Shown here: one piece after another, positions 21,782-34,360 of the stretch | Layout: each line of letters begins with the position of its first letter | Position numbering within the stretch: the first letter of the stretch is position 1 | Assembly (NCBI GenBank): GCA_040437565.1 | Contig: JBDOQK010000055.1 | Coordinates: forward strand, 62,001-126,000 | DNA from: Albugo candida | Lineage: Eukaryota; Oomycota; Peronosporomycetes; Albuginales | Reading direction: 5' to 3' | DNA: 64,000 nucleotides | The notes under the pieces: model-generated | What the model was told of the DNA's origin: nothing | Database searches by the model: none | The model's input: the letters and a program-made list of their open reading frames with translations, nothing else | Made by a program: the position numbers and the translations under genes

Positions 21782-23756
21782 TCAACTGAGTTTCAATTAC
21801 TCAGCAGAGAAGAAAACGCGCGCTCAATTTGTCAGCATCTTAGCTGCATCGGTTTTGATCGGTGATGACATCAGAAGAGCGATACAGTAAGATCAAGTGG
21901 AATCGGACTGGTATCTCATCCAGGAAATAATAGAGTTAAATCATGAGTAGAAGCATGCGACAAAGAGAATTATTACTTAAAACTGGCTAATAGAGGAGAA
22001 CCGAGTTGATTGTCGTCTCAGCGTATTCTTAACCGGTTTGCACGATTGCAGAGCCTTTCAAGTCGATCTTCAGCGTCTTGGCAGCCAGGTTGCAGATGAC
22101 ATGTTCAGCTTTATCTGTTTATGTTACTCGATCTTACCCGTTCCTTGTCCTTCATGAGTGTGCGACTACATAGTTAAAAAATAGTTGTTTTTATTTTACT
22201 TCACAGCAAAGCAATTAAACCGAGAATCATCGATCGCCGTTTCTCTGCGAAATTTCAGGCGGCACACAATGCAAAATCTTCAAAAAACAGCAAGGAGTTT
22301 AGTTATCGCGTCTTCGAAAGTACATTCTATGCTCAAAAGCCCAGTTGTGGAGCTTTTCATACCGAAAATATGGACAATTAGTGATGCTTCACATGCGTAA
22401 GTATATGGGTACTATCGCGGAAACAATGATGCCTACAGTGAAATGCCATAAGAGAGTATCTTCGACCAGTAAGTGAAAGCGCAGAAAACAATTGAACGCT
22501 CTGCAGTATGCTAAGGAAATTATGGCCGGAATAAATGGTTGTAAGCCAATTTGACCTTGTCTAGAAATTATTTTCGGTTCAGGAAGTTTACGTTGCACCA
22601 TTATGTATATTTATCTAGTGCTTACGCAAGCAGAAGTCGTTTAGGGAGAGACAAGTTTCGTGCAATTTGCATGTGTGGGGTTGATGTCTGAGACGTGAAA
22701 AACTAGATCGAAATGGAGTTGGATACAAAATCCTGTCTCCATTTTCTTGGCTGCTCAGCAACGTCGAGCCTTTGTGTACGGTACAGTTGACCATAATTGG
22801 TATCGTGTGAATATCTCAGAAATACATATATATGAGTAAGCAGTGGAGACGGCCAGTAGAAAAGCGTGCTATTAGCGCTGTTCTTTAGACGTTTCGGTGA
22901 AAGTTATGCTGATCAACCGAGATTTGTGATATCAGTACATGATGACCTCGACAATGCCATCCCTGTAACGTATCGTTACTTTACATTGCCAGTCACCAGG
23001 ATCCTAGTAAATCAGGACAAAGTTGCCGTATTTCAACACTCGTAGCTTACGTCCGGTGCGCACTTGATCGGTGTCAATATGAGTGTAAAGAGTTCGCTCA
23101 GTCGGATACCCAACCATCCCAATTTAGTTCTCAATACCGCTCATATTCATCGACAAAAAGAAAGGGTACTTGCTACCTTCTTTTATCGACACCATGCCAA
23201 TACTCTTGTATGCACCTGCAGTGTTCTATCTTTTCTCGATGAAATTGGAGAGAGCCCGTCTGGCTACTACCTGCTGAGGTGATCCGAGCTTCCTGTATTA
23301 GACATATGAAGCGATCAACATCAACAAACGAAGCAAAGTGAATGGCGATCTTGCGTCGCTAATGGGATACATGGCTCGCTCCATGCAGTATCAATGTTCG
23401 AGAATGTACGATTGAAAAATTCCGGACTTTCATGACTTCGTGAGTATGTGCCGATAACGAAACTATGAATCCATTCGATTAGTTTGAATGATATGAAGGA
23501 ACGTCAGGCTCCTGAAAGAGGATAGATGTTGCGCTTGTACAATAAACACAGCTTTCAAGTGAAGTCCTCAAAGAATAATACGACATTAGGCGAGCATCAT
23601 CACGATTTTAACCGGATATGTGTCAGAAGATGATGAAGAGCCTCGATCACGTATAAAGAAATCATAGAACTGAGAAGGAACAGGGTGAATTGTTTCGAAA
23701 AAAAACGATTGAATAAACTGAAAGATAGGCAACATACATCTCACCCAGATACGACT

Positions 23757-24209
23757 TCAGCTTTTGGGTGGGATCTGACTGCATTCGGATAAGATATAAA
23801 ACGCCACTTTCTCACTTTCTCCGTACTTTTCGAGGTAGGCATAGCCGAGGTGCTTATGCTCGTAAACATAAGACAGGAAACGAGGGGATATTGGAAAAAC
23901 GTTGAAGCAACTGCATTGTATCTTCTTTGTTATTTGGTGGCATGTTTTGAGGAAAGCCAAGACGTATTCTATCAAACATTTTTCACATAAACCATGATAT
24001 TCCGATGATTCTCCCACCGAGCTACAATCACGGACATTGTCACTTATTCTGCTTCTATTCACAGACATCAATGCTCTATCGAGTTCGGCACCATAATTGA
24101 CACATGCGAAACGAAATGTAACAGGAGATGGTAATATTGAATTAGAAACGACCCAATTTATCTCCTCAGTATTCTGAGATAACACAGTGGCCAGGAAAAC
24201 GGAGAGCAA
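23757..24209 (-). CDS. Secreted cysteine-containing protein, family member 3 (start uncertain)
   Basis: About 150 codons are open and end with KVAFYILSECSQIPPKS, the clearest copy of the family signature. The N-terminal segment LSVFLATVLSQ is hydrophobic like the other signal peptides. Eight cysteines are seen, including DCSSV, LCEKCLIEY, TCHQ and CSCF, more than in most members. The start codon is not convincing, and the gene may be broken at its 5' end. An initiator-like element (24247-24261) lies at roughly the usual distance. It runs opposite to secreted genes 1 and 2. Confidence 0.6.
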   Translation of the reverse strand: MLSVFLATVLSQNTEEINWVVSNSILPSPVTFRFACVNYGAELDRALMSVNRSRISDNVRDCSSVGESSEYHGLCEKCLIEYVLAFLKTCHQITKKIQCSCFNVFPISPRFLSYVYEHKHLGYAYLEKYGESEKVAFYILSECSQIPPKS

Positions 24210-24246
24210 TCATGTTTCTCGCATCATAAGTGTTGGTGAGCTTATC

Positions 24247-24261
24247 AAATTGTAAATTGAA
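24247..24261 (-). promoter_or_regulatory. Initiator/flanking-like element of secreted gene 3
   Basis: On the minus strand it reads TTCAATTTACAATTT, close to the elements of genes 1 and 2. Confidence 0.5.
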
Positions 24262-27200
24262 GAAATATCGACAGGATTGGTGAATTTGCACACTACATTC
24301 CATATGTAGGCTGTAAAAGCTGGTCCAAATACAATGTGTAACCTAGTAATCCTAGTCGGGATTCTACAATGTAAAATCTCATATATATCACGGATAAACC
24401 TGAAAATTTAATACCTGCTGCTGCACATGATAGCTATTATGATAATGCCGTAATCTCTTTCGAGTGCGTTGCTAACTTTAAATGACAGTATGAAGCGAAT
24501 TCGATATTCGGCCAAGTCGACATTTGATGAGTCGAAAATCTCGGTAGGAATCCTCATGCAGTTCCATCCGAATACCACCCATAATCACAGCAGAAATCCA
24601 ATCGCCGGGTCACAAAGATGCTACACATTTTGATGCTTCTATGGATGGAGAGGAACATTTGACTGAACGTTTTGTATGTGTAGAATATCGCAATTCGCGT
24701 CTTCAAGTGGTCTCATATACATACTGATGTTTTACAATTCGGCGCATGTAAAATCAGATCGTACGCCGGGAGCATGTGAATGTTAGACGATAAGAGTGCA
24801 CTATTTTTTAATATTGGGATAAACATGAAATAAGGTCACAAGCACAAGGAAGAAGCATTGACTTGATAGGAACGATCAAATAAAGAGTGAGGTATTTTCT
24901 CGAGAGTAATATGAGTTTGCGTGTTAGCGAGGAAGCTACCTCGCGGAACATCAACACCATTTGTTAGCTTGTATACTTTTCTGAAGACCAAACCATTACG
25001 GCGAGCACCTCCGTATCTTTATTGAGAGCATCACGTGAGGCTCATTGTACGCAGAAAATCTACGTACGGCTCAGAAGATGGTGATGGCGAAAGTGGGAAT
25101 ATTAGGTCAACGGTAGTGTGCACGTTCTCGAAGGAATGATTCTTGTGATTTACGATGGGAATTACGCTGTACAGATAGCGTGGGGAAGCTTCAAACAAGA
25201 TAAAAGGGAACAAATGACTGACCCAGGAGGACATCTATTTTGAACAAAGATATCGGAATTGATCACAATAAATACTCCAGTGCTATGCGAACACTCCTCA
25301 GTACATGCCTCACACCATGATGCGCTATCTCCGGACGCTCCAAGTTTGCATCTCTCATATGGATAAGATCGGAGATTTCAGGCACATATCGCATGCCTAC
25401 CTTTTGTGCATTGGATGATCTATTGATCAAGTACAGTCTTATGTCACTATCTGGTGTCTTGTAAGATTCCGTTGACTTTAATGGGGAAGGTAGCCTTATT
25501 CAAATATTATCAACGCGTCCCTGGACGATAGAAACCTTGGAAAGCTTGTGTTGGAGGATCTTCCAAATTCAGCAACTTGTTACGTTCCATCAGAGGCGCT
25601 CTCATCCTCTCTTTGATCTGTATATCAACGTCAACTGGCCATTCAAGTCATCACTGTTTGCTATCCTCCGCGATAGAATCCTGCATAAGGTCTTGTTGCC
25701 ATCATGTATGGTCTTGCCTGTAGAAAACAGTCTACGTCTACTGTACACAATCCTTAAAAGTTTGTCTCGCTAGGTTTCCGCGGTGAAGTGGCTTTAGTCA
25801 TTAGGCTTCTCAACCAGATCGCGTTAATGATCGGAATAAGCAGCAATTCGAGGCAGCCATGGAAAGTGGTTTGTAAGTGCAGTTGATTGAAAACCCATCA
25901 TGCATAAATATGTATGTTTGATATTCTTCACACGTACCAAGTAAAAGCGCTGGTTTGTCATATCTGCTCGGCGCAGGAGTTAGGAGTATTTTTTTGTCAA
26001 GTAAAATCCCGCCTAACCCCCTTCTCGCCTGTGTAGCCTTCGGACAACTACACATTCTTCAGCCACCACAAGTNNNNNNNNNNNNNNNNNNNNNNNNNNN
26101 NNNNNNNNNNNNNNNNNNNNNNNNNNNNNNNNNNNNNNNNNNNNNNNNNNNNNNNNNNNNNNNNNNNNNNNNNGATCAAGTACAGTCTTATGTCACTATC
26201 TGGTGTCTTGTAAGATTCCGTTGACTTTAATGGGGAAGGTAGCCTTATTCAAATATTATCAACGCGTCCCTGGACGATAGAAACCTTGGAAAGCTTGTGT
26301 TGGAGGATCTTCCAAATTCAGCAACTTGTTACGTTCCATCAGAGGCGCTCTCATCCTCTCTTTGATCTGTATATCAACGTCAACTGGCCATTCAAGTCAT
26401 CACTGTTTGCTATCCTCCGCGATAGAATCCTGCATAAGGTCTTGTTGCCATCATGTATGGTCTTGCCTGTAGAAAACAGTCTACGTCTACTGTACACAAT
26501 CCTTAAAAGTTTGTCTCGCTAGGTTTCCGCGGTGAAGTGGCTTTAGTCATTAGGCTTCTCAACCAGATCGCGTTAATGATCGGAATAAGCAGCAATTCGA
26601 GGCAGCCATGGAAAGTGGTTTGTAAGTGCAGTTGATTGAAAACCCATCATGCATAAATATGTATGTTTGATATTCTTCACACGTACCAAGTAAAAGCGCT
26701 GGTTTGTCATATCTGCTCGGCGCAGGAGTTAGGAGTATTTTTTTGTCAAGTAAAATCCCGCCTAACCCCCTTCTCGCCTGTGTAGCCTTCGGACAACTAC
26801 ACATTCTTCAGCCACCACAAGTCCGCACTTGCTATGAAGCATCAAAGACTCACCAGAGGAGGAAAAATGCGTTTATTTTGGCAACGTTTATAATCTAGAT
26901 GAAAGAAAAAGATCGACACAATGAGATTAAGAGGCTTCAGGCACGTATTTTGGAAGGAAAGTGAAGGTTTGGATCATGAGAAGAAGCACACGACAAGCGC
27001 GTAATTACTTTGGATTTACTAGTTCATGCCGATGAAAAGATTGTGGTACAGAATGAGCAAGAGATAGGTTCGGATTTAATTGCCTAATGATACATTTGAT
27101 TGCTCAGTACATATTTCTCAAGCGTCAAGCACGTTATGAGGCTCCAATCTCACATTGATTTTCAATCAAATGAAGATAATCGTAGGTTCACTGAGCGACA

Positions 27201-27938
27201 CCATTGTAATGCTCTTAAATGATCATGCAGCAAATATGTCTCTAACAAAAGTAATTGTGGCTTTTGATGCGGCTTAATTTGGCGGTCCCAGTATGAGCTT
27301 ATTAACCTTCCAGCATAATATCTACATCCTCATACACATGTAGCGAGAATCAGCTGCAACAACGATGCAAAATGATTATACTAATTATGCCGTCAATATT
27401 TTCCATCGTTCCCTACTTTCAGTCACGATCAGGCCGAATAGGTAGAATAGCTTGCTATTCTGAGGTAGCGCAGACTGTTATAATCGTGTGTGCAAATGCA
27501 TGGATTACGCTAAACGATTAAAGCCATGCCTTCAAGATTCCTGTTACTGGTAACGAGAAGGTGGATTCATTCAAATAGGATCATTAACGTGTAGAAATGG
27601 TAGGACGTTGGAAAATGATGGATATTGTCCACACTTGAATCATTCACGAGATAGTGGACGAATGCTGTATATAAAGAGAAAAAGCTATGTGTTGTGCAGA
27701 GTCTGGCAGTCATATTCGCGTAATAGTAAGACAGATGGATACACCGTAGTGTCAAGAAAATGATACTGCATTTCTATCTGCTAGCCAGTGTTTCAGCCAA
27801 GGGCTTTCAGAAGCTTGGATTGCTATGGAGCGTCTTTTACGTGTAGAAAAGTCATAAAAGTGGCACTGAAAGGTAGAATGTATTTAAAAGGAAAATGAGA
27901 GACATGAAGAGATAGCGGACTAACGCCTTACCGATATA
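24262..27938. other. Gene-poor region with artificial 649-base duplication
   Basis: No gene is supported. The 649 bases at 25425-26073 recur without visible change at 26174-26822 on the other side of a 100-N gap; a 78-codon open stretch present in both copies is therefore one sequence and matches nothing I know. Bases 24880-24985 are the inverted counterpart of 13721-13830. Confidence 0.55.
26074..26173. other. Assembly gap (100 N), 649-base overlapping flanks
   Basis: See the duplication 25425-26073 / 26174-26822. The contigs should be merged. Confidence 0.9.
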
Positions 27939-28391
27939 TCAGGTATGCTTGAGACGCTGACTGCATGAGGATAAGATATAAAATACTACTTGTCCAAATG
28001 GGTCATTTTTGAATTTCTCTTTGTATTGCTTTGCCGTGTAAATTCTACCATCAATTATCACCGCGACATCAGAGAGGAATCTAAAGGTATTCCCAAAGTA
28101 TGTAGAGATCATGGTGGTATGATGTGCATTGCTGCCTCCATAAACTGTCTTGAATTTTTGAACAGTTTTGCTAAAATACTCTGGACAACTTTTATCCATG
28201 TACTTATCACAGTAATTGAATCTGTAAAAAATTTCGTCAGGGGTACTGGTTATGGTTGCTTTATCTTTATCCTCCAAGAAATTATTGCAATTAATGTCGA
28301 TAAGGTTTCTTGAAACATTGCTTTCTTCTATCTCGGAGTTGAAAGAACCGAGAATGGACAGAAGTAAGGTGAACAGCAATGCACTGGCCAT
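27939..28391 (-). CDS. Secreted cysteine-containing protein, family member 4
   Basis: The frame is intact, 150 residues, starting at ATG 28391. MASALLFTLLLSILGSFNS is a textbook signal peptide. Four cysteines remain in the mature chain: INCNNF, NYCDKY, KSCPEYF and the C-terminal SSCSQ. The end reads QVVFYILSSCSQRLKHT, matching the family signature. The mature part has alternating acidic and basic helices and no RXLR or CHXC motif. A strong initiator/flanking element lies 38 bases before the ATG on the minus strand, the same spacing as in genes 1 and 2. It faces the relic gene 5 (plus strand, 1.1 kb away), forming a divergent pair. Function is unknown; secretion is the only well-supported property. 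Confidence 0.8.
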   Translation of the reverse strand: MASALLFTLLLSILGSFNSEIEESNVSRNLIDINCNNFLEDKDKATITSTPDEIFYRFNYCDKYMDKSCPEYFSKTVQKFKTVYGGSNAHHTTMISTYFGNTFRFLSDVAVIIDGRIYTAKQYKEKFKNDPFGQVVFYILSSCSQRLKHT

Positions 28392-28414
28392 TTAAGATGT
28401 TGGTGAGGTTGGAT

Positions 28415-28429
28415 AAATTGAAGAATGAA
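28415..28429 (-). promoter_or_regulatory. Initiator/flanking element of secreted gene 4
   Basis: On the minus strand TTCATTCTTCAATTT is almost a consensus oomycete Inr-FPR, 38 bases before the ATG. Confidence 0.7.
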
Positions 28430-28437
28430 CATGTTGC

Positions 28438-28655
28438 GCAAAACAAACCTGACTCTTTGTAGAGGCACTACTTTGGGAAAATTCTCTGAGAACATTTTTC
28501 CATGTGAAACTAGCCTCGTGGCGCTTACGAAAAGCATCCGACGCGTATAAGCGATCGTATTTTTCGTGATGTGGAAGGTATCGTTTGCGCAAAACAATCC
28601 TGAATCTATGTAGAGGCACTGCATCTGGGAGAATTCTTTGAGAACATTCAGGAAA
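28438..28655. repeat. Imperfect tandem duplication upstream of secreted gene 4
   Basis: Two related segments about 140 bases apart (28438-28500 and 28578-28650) share TGCGCAAAACAA, TGTAGAGGCACT and TCTTTGAGAACATT-like blocks. They lie in the upstream region of gene 4. Confidence 0.6.
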
Positions 28656-28659
28656 CTTG

Positions 28660-29493
28660 CAAATGATGACTCACGTAAACTACAAATATGAGTCATGTTA
28701 CTAATGCAAGTAATGCCGGTAACACTACATCAAGAATAGTTGGAATAAGGCTTAGATTAGCTAATAGTGAACTAAGGACGTTAACATTAATATCACTTCT
28801 ATATTTTCTTCTTTCGACACAAGCTCTATCAGTATCAAATTCTACATTTCCAACTCGTATAGAGAAACTTTGAAACAGCTGTTCCTCTATCACTCAATCA
28901 AGATTTTTCAAGCATCTTCTCACATACGTAGCGATAAAATCTCGAACGCATGCGTACTGAGACTATGTTACATATGACAACTTAGAGGTATTTATTCGTG
29001 TGCCCTAATGGCACAGAAAATGTATTTATGATACCGTGCCTATATTTGCACATTTCTTCGATGTGAATTTCTCAATAGCTGTTGCAGCTGTATGCATGCA
29101 ATCCTATTCACCTCTCTCTTTCTTTGACGGTTACTCGACGATGAAACAGACACTGAGGACATGAACAACTTGTGCTTCCATCAAGAAAAAAAAATCTTTC
29201 TACTCATTACTCATATCGAATTAGACAGTATATAATGGTTGATGTATGCCGCTCCCATTTCATTAAGGACAGTTAATTGATCCGAGCTGCATCATTTCTC
29301 CAAGGGTATCTTGGTGTGCAGGTAGTTAAGTGATTAGGCTTCGTGGCATTGGATTGTTACATTGGGTAAGGAGGATCTCTCAAACATACAGCACTAAAAA
29401 AGGTTAGTAGAGGTTGATTCATGCAGACGCTTCTGCACTTGAAGCTTACTTTATATTGGAGTATTTGAATTCACATTTTCAGCGTATTATTTG
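28660..29493. other. Divergent spacer between secreted genes 4 and 5
   Basis: No gene is seen. This spacer should hold the 5' flanks of both divergent family members. Confidence 0.4.
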
Positions 29494-29508
29494 TTCATTT
29501 TACAAATC
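29494..29508 (+). promoter_or_regulatory. Initiator-like element of relic gene 5
   Basis: TTCATTTTACAAATC lies 36 bases before the apparent start of the relic, still in the family position. Confidence 0.45.
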
Positions 29509-29529
29509 CACAGGCTCAACAACGTCTCA

Positions 29530-29988
29530 ATGGTCGCTACAAGATCTCTTTCCCTACTGCTCACGACATCCATGTTTATAAAAACATGGACGGACAATAG
29601 ACATTTGGCTACGACGTTTTCTGCTGGTACCATGATCAGAATTTGAGATATGTCAAAGGTAGCAAAGCTGCCAAATTTAGTAATTTTATTTGCACAATCA
29701 ACTCTGATTTGGATTTTCTTGCGACACAGCAACAAAAATAGAAATATTTGTCGGCATAAGCAATTAAGAGAAGTACGCATCAGTCTTCGGCTATGTACAC
29801 TAGAATGCATTGGATTCACCGCATACTCGGAAAATATTTTCTTGGTAAGTTCAAGTTATCAAATCAAACTGTCCGACAACGTATGCAATCTATAAAGTGC
29901 CGCTGTCAAAGGTATATTGACAGATGATGTCGATAAAGTGGCGTTTTATATCATATCCATCTGCACCCTACGATTACGAAACCTTTGA
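29530..29988 (+). pseudogene. Secreted-family relic, member 5
   Basis: The left end has a hydrophobic start (MVATRSLSLLLTTSMFI) at the usual distance from an initiator element, and the right end encodes KVAFYIISICTLRLRNL, the family C-terminal signature. The total length fits an intact member. It is broken, with at least two breaks, and is treated as a fossil. Its flanks resemble those of the intact members, so it arose by the same duplication process. Confidence 0.65.
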
Positions 29989-32900
29989 AACATGTATGAG
30001 TGAGATGCATGTTGCCTATCTTCTGCAACCCTCTATTGATAAATACATTTCGCCTGTAATTTGATGAACTCTTTTGTTCCAATTTTACGAAGCAAGACCT
30101 CTCAATCATCCTCAGACATGTTTTGCTAGTGATGCTTGTTGACAATGCTCGCAAATTTAAAATATCCCACTAGTCCGTCATTGGAAAAGCTGTTATATAT
30201 ATGCTGAATGTTTAATTGTTCCTGCATCACAATCAGCCTATTCAGGCGAATCCATCATCATGTTTTCTGGAAATTAAGAGTATTGAGTACTGAGCTTATG
30301 CACAGAGAACAGCATCAAGTTGTCACACTGCTAAATGAGCTAGCTGACGTTACCGTTCTGCTGCGGATAAAGAAATCCAATCATCCACTCAAAAAATTAT
30401 GAAGTATTGGACCCAAGTGCTACGACACTGCATGTTGGCGCATAGCACATCAGTCTCGAGAATAAACATGCGGGAAGTGTACTCCTTATATAATGGGCGA
30501 CACACATCAAATAAACGTGCAAAGATTGGTGATCGAAATGATTGAAGACAGTAGCGATATCTTTCGACAATTTATTTAGCCCTCAATTTTGCAGCGAGAT
30601 AGATCAGTGCAGGCTGTATCAATCCACGATATTTCTATCGCTTCAAAGCGGCAGGAAAATAACTGCTATTACTCACTCATGTAAGATACAGGATCGATGA
30701 TAAACTGGTAACTTTTTTAGATTATTTACTTTATTTACTCCTTGATACTTTTCCAATATCCTGCACGAAACGGGGAACCAAAACTCTTCCACGCGTATCG
30801 TGAGCAACGTAGTCCCATCCGCCAAACCAGATGTACACCTTTGACAGGCGAATTATCGAGCAGAATAGCACGTGGGTAGGGTCCGTCAACCTTCCAATCG
30901 GATAGCCAGTTTAGACTTAGACTGCAACACTGCTTGTAGACTGACTACGAAAGAGGACGCACAATTCGGAATCTCTGTGCGTTTAAAAGTCATATACTAC
31001 TCTGTGCACTTCGGTTACTCCAGTTTGTATTGCAGTAAATTTATGAACCTCATTAACACGCGCTAGAAATGAAATAACAATACCCACACTTGAGTTCGCA
31101 ATGCGATCAAGTATCAGCATCCCAAAATCAGGTTAGAGAAATGCTCATGTAGATCAAAGCCGGATAAAGGCAGTGAAGAGGTTGACATGTTAAAATAACG
31201 AAGGTTCGCTGACAGTGTATCCTCAGGCTAGCTGCAGGACTGAAAACCTTCATCTAGTATGAGTATGGAGGTCCTAGATCATCCCATAATGAAGAGGACG
31301 ATAAGATGGTGGATCCCTGTCATAAGGATCAAGGGCTAAACTGATTTTAGCATATCCCGTCAACCAACAATAATGGTCTCATTATATAACTTGCTTGCTT
31401 CAATTTTCGTCCTCATTACTTTTACCGCGGACCACGTTAAAAGCGTGGATACTATTATACTTATCCAAGCCTTCTCGATTCTTGACACAGAGAGATCCAT
31501 GGAGAGGTAAGAAAAGCAGCTATAATTCTTGCAGACGGCAATTTGATCTCAGATGATATTTGAACTTTCTATAGTCACAGGTTTGTTCAAAGGCGCGAAA
31601 AAATATCTTGGTACTGGTTTCTATGAGCGACTTTGCTCGATTCTTGACTGTACCGCGTCTTATATAATGAGACACGTAGAAAGCCGATAGCTTATCAGCA
31701 CCAAGTTCGGCTGTACATGTCACCGATAGGGTGCTTTTTGTTAGCTAGCAACTCTGAGGTAATCCGCGATGGGATCGAATGTTGATATTTTCCTCTTCTT
31801 TGCGCATCCTCGATCATCGTGCAAGCACATTACTACTTACACCCTAAACAAGACATTACAAATGTTACAAAGACTATCCTATTCGTTCACTCTGCAACTT
31901 TTCAACTATAGTCGTATTTTAGAGACGAGAGAAAGTTCATGACCCCTTAGTATGAATCGATTGCTAAAAACGAAAGAATTTTTTTTTCCATGTACGGTAT
32001 GCCAAAGTATTCATTGAACCTCACTCAGTTCCCGATGATGCATTTTAGCGTTTTGTGGATGTCTCACATCCAAAAATCACATTTCGGCAATGACAAAAGT
32101 TTACAAAAACCAGGTCATTCTATCAGAATGAAAGAGGTCTAGATGGATCAGTTCCTATGTACAATGATATTGCAGGACGTAAAGTGATCAGGGAAGAAAT
32201 GTCACGAAGCAGTCGAACGACTNNNNNNNNNNNNNNNNNNNNNNNNNNNNNNNNNNNNNNNNNNNNNNNNNNNNNNNNNNNNNNNNNNNNNNNNNNNNNN
32301 NNNNNNNNNNNNNNNNNNNNNNGGTGCTTTTTGTTAGCTAGCAACTCTGAGGTAATCCGCGATGGGATCGAATGTTGATATTTTCCTCTTCTTTGCGCAT
32401 CCTCGATCATCGTGCAAGCACATTACTACTTACACCCTAAACAAGACATTACAAATGTTACAAAGACTATCCTATTCGTTCACTCTGCAACTTTTCAACT
32501 ATAGTCGTATTTTAGAGACGAGAGAAAGTTCATGACCCCTTAGTATGAATCGATTGCTAAAAACGAAAGAATTTTTTTTTCCATGTACGGTATGCCAAAG
32601 TATTCATTGAACCTCACTCAGTTCCCGATGATGCATTTTAGCGTTTTGTGGATGTCTCACATCCAAAAATCACATTTCGGCAATGACAAAAGTTTACAAA
32701 AACCAGGTCATTCTATCAGAATGAAAGAGGTCTAGATGGATCAGTTCCTATGTACAATGATATTGCAGGACGTAAAGTGATCAGGGAAGAAATGTCACGA
32801 AGCAGTCGAACGACTGGAGAGCGTAGTATCAGGCTACACACTTTTCCACCTGCTTGTGCGATATTGTTAAGAAATCATATTAAGCTGCTTTAAATGCTCT

Positions 32901-34360
32901 TAATGGCTGCAAACGGTGCATTCTAAGTTGGTAATACTTCACATTGTAAAAGTAGTAGAATATGTCATTTTGAAATGTATGATCTGTCTATGCAAATGTC
33001 TTTTTATCTCTATGTGCCAAACCAATTCTCGAAAGCGCAGCCGTTTCTCTAGTTGGGTTTTCATACGCTGCTGCAAGATGATGGATGATTCTTGTTTATA
33101 TCAACCCATATCGATCTTTCGACATTTTAATATTTTCATCAGATTACTGCGTGAATAAGCTTATGCCATCGAAGAGAATGCAATTAGTAAGGCTGATACA
33201 GTGTAGCACTTCTAGTATACATGCCTAAGTACGTAGCGGATCATGATTTCTATCGTGCGTTCTTTTAACTGTAGGAACAGATATTTGGGGCTAGCAGTAA
33301 AAAAAAGTCAGAATAACAAGCAATTTATAGCATCATGGTACGATATCATGAGGTTTTCATATTTTGTATTTTTATAGCATCGCGATTCTGCTGTAGGTCC
33401 AGACAACTGGAAGGATAAGACGCATCAACAAATTCGTAGTGGTCAACTTGATCTGTGACTGGTGACTTTGTCTGGTATACCATTAAAGAGCGACTTCATC
33501 GGTAAACGGTGATTGAGGCCCTTTATAGTATATAATTGTGTGCTTGTCACGTATTCGATTGCTGACCTTTCAGTGAATAATCGGTAAGCACATCGTAATT
33601 TCTTGCCGTTAATCATCTGACATTTTTACAACAAGCATCCACAGGGTGATCACACACCTGAATATCGATTGATTTCTATGCTCGTCGTTATCGAGAATGG
33701 ATTGCGTCAAGCCTTCACAATTCTGTTGACTACCCTGCAATCGACTGGTCTGAGAACTTTAGAAATCGACTTTACCCCATTCAAGTGTCAAATGACCAAA
33801 CGAATGCCACCTACATTCATAAGTGCAAGTGGTATATCTATTCCTCCGCTTATATTGGTGACCGAGAGGTCTTTTCGTTCGTAGAAACTTTCCAGACAGT
33901 TTATCATGACCTATTCGTGACATATTTTAGGGAACCGTAGCGATTCCACATTTATACGCTCAAACAAATGTTCTGTTATATTTGCGGCGATAAAGGTCAC
34001 ATGTATCACACCGCCACGTATGAGAGACTATCTAAAGACATTTCTGTTGTTTCTGTCAATCATTGGCTTGAATATAAAATCGCGGGAAACTCTATCAGCA
34101 AAATGCTTTGCATCAAACTAAATGTGCGGATTGCATAGTAGCCGGCAAATTTAGAAAACTACATGAAAGCCCATTTGGTAGCATACAACTCGCACGCTAC
34201 GAGATAGCGTATCTTTTCAAATCAATTCATACGCTCCAACGGAACCATATCATTCTTCCAAAGACTGGTGGATACGATGCAAAGCTTTTCTGTACTTTTA
34301 TTGTGAGCTATTAACTTGTACCCAAATCGTGGTACACGTAGCTATTTCGACGTAGAAAGG
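29989..34360. other. Gene-poor region with artificial 493-base duplication
   Basis: No gene is supported in these 4.4 kb. The 493 bases at 31730-32222 recur at 32323-32815 across a 100-N gap. At 33970-34020 a short stretch reads CYICGDKGHMYHT, reminiscent of a CCHC zinc knuckle, but the fourth ligand is not a cysteine and nothing around it supports a gene. Confidence 0.5.
32223..32322. other. Assembly gap (100 N), 493-base overlapping flanks
   Basis: The flanks 31730-32222 and 32323-32815 look identical, so the gap is an artefact of unmerged contigs. Confidence 0.9.

Larger units (their letters stand above)
19585..23756. other. Long gene-poor region
   Basis: I see no supportable gene in these 4.2 kb. 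It contains an assembly gap at 21682-21781 and, just before it, a dispersed repeat (21436-21627). Bases around 21340-21390 (TTCACACGTTTCAAGTAAAA) resemble 25930-25950, so part of this spacer is duplicated further right. Confidence 0.5.

Noticed and set aside
25537-26522. Identical 78-codon open frames at 25537-25773 and 26286-26522 as a duplicated gene
   Set aside because: They lie in a 649-base overlap either side of a gap, so there is one copy, and it shows no recognisable protein features.
33970-34070. CCHC zinc-knuckle-like stretch suggesting a retroelement gag fossil
   Set aside because: The last ligand is not cysteine, and no reverse transcriptase, integrase or end repeats are visible nearby.
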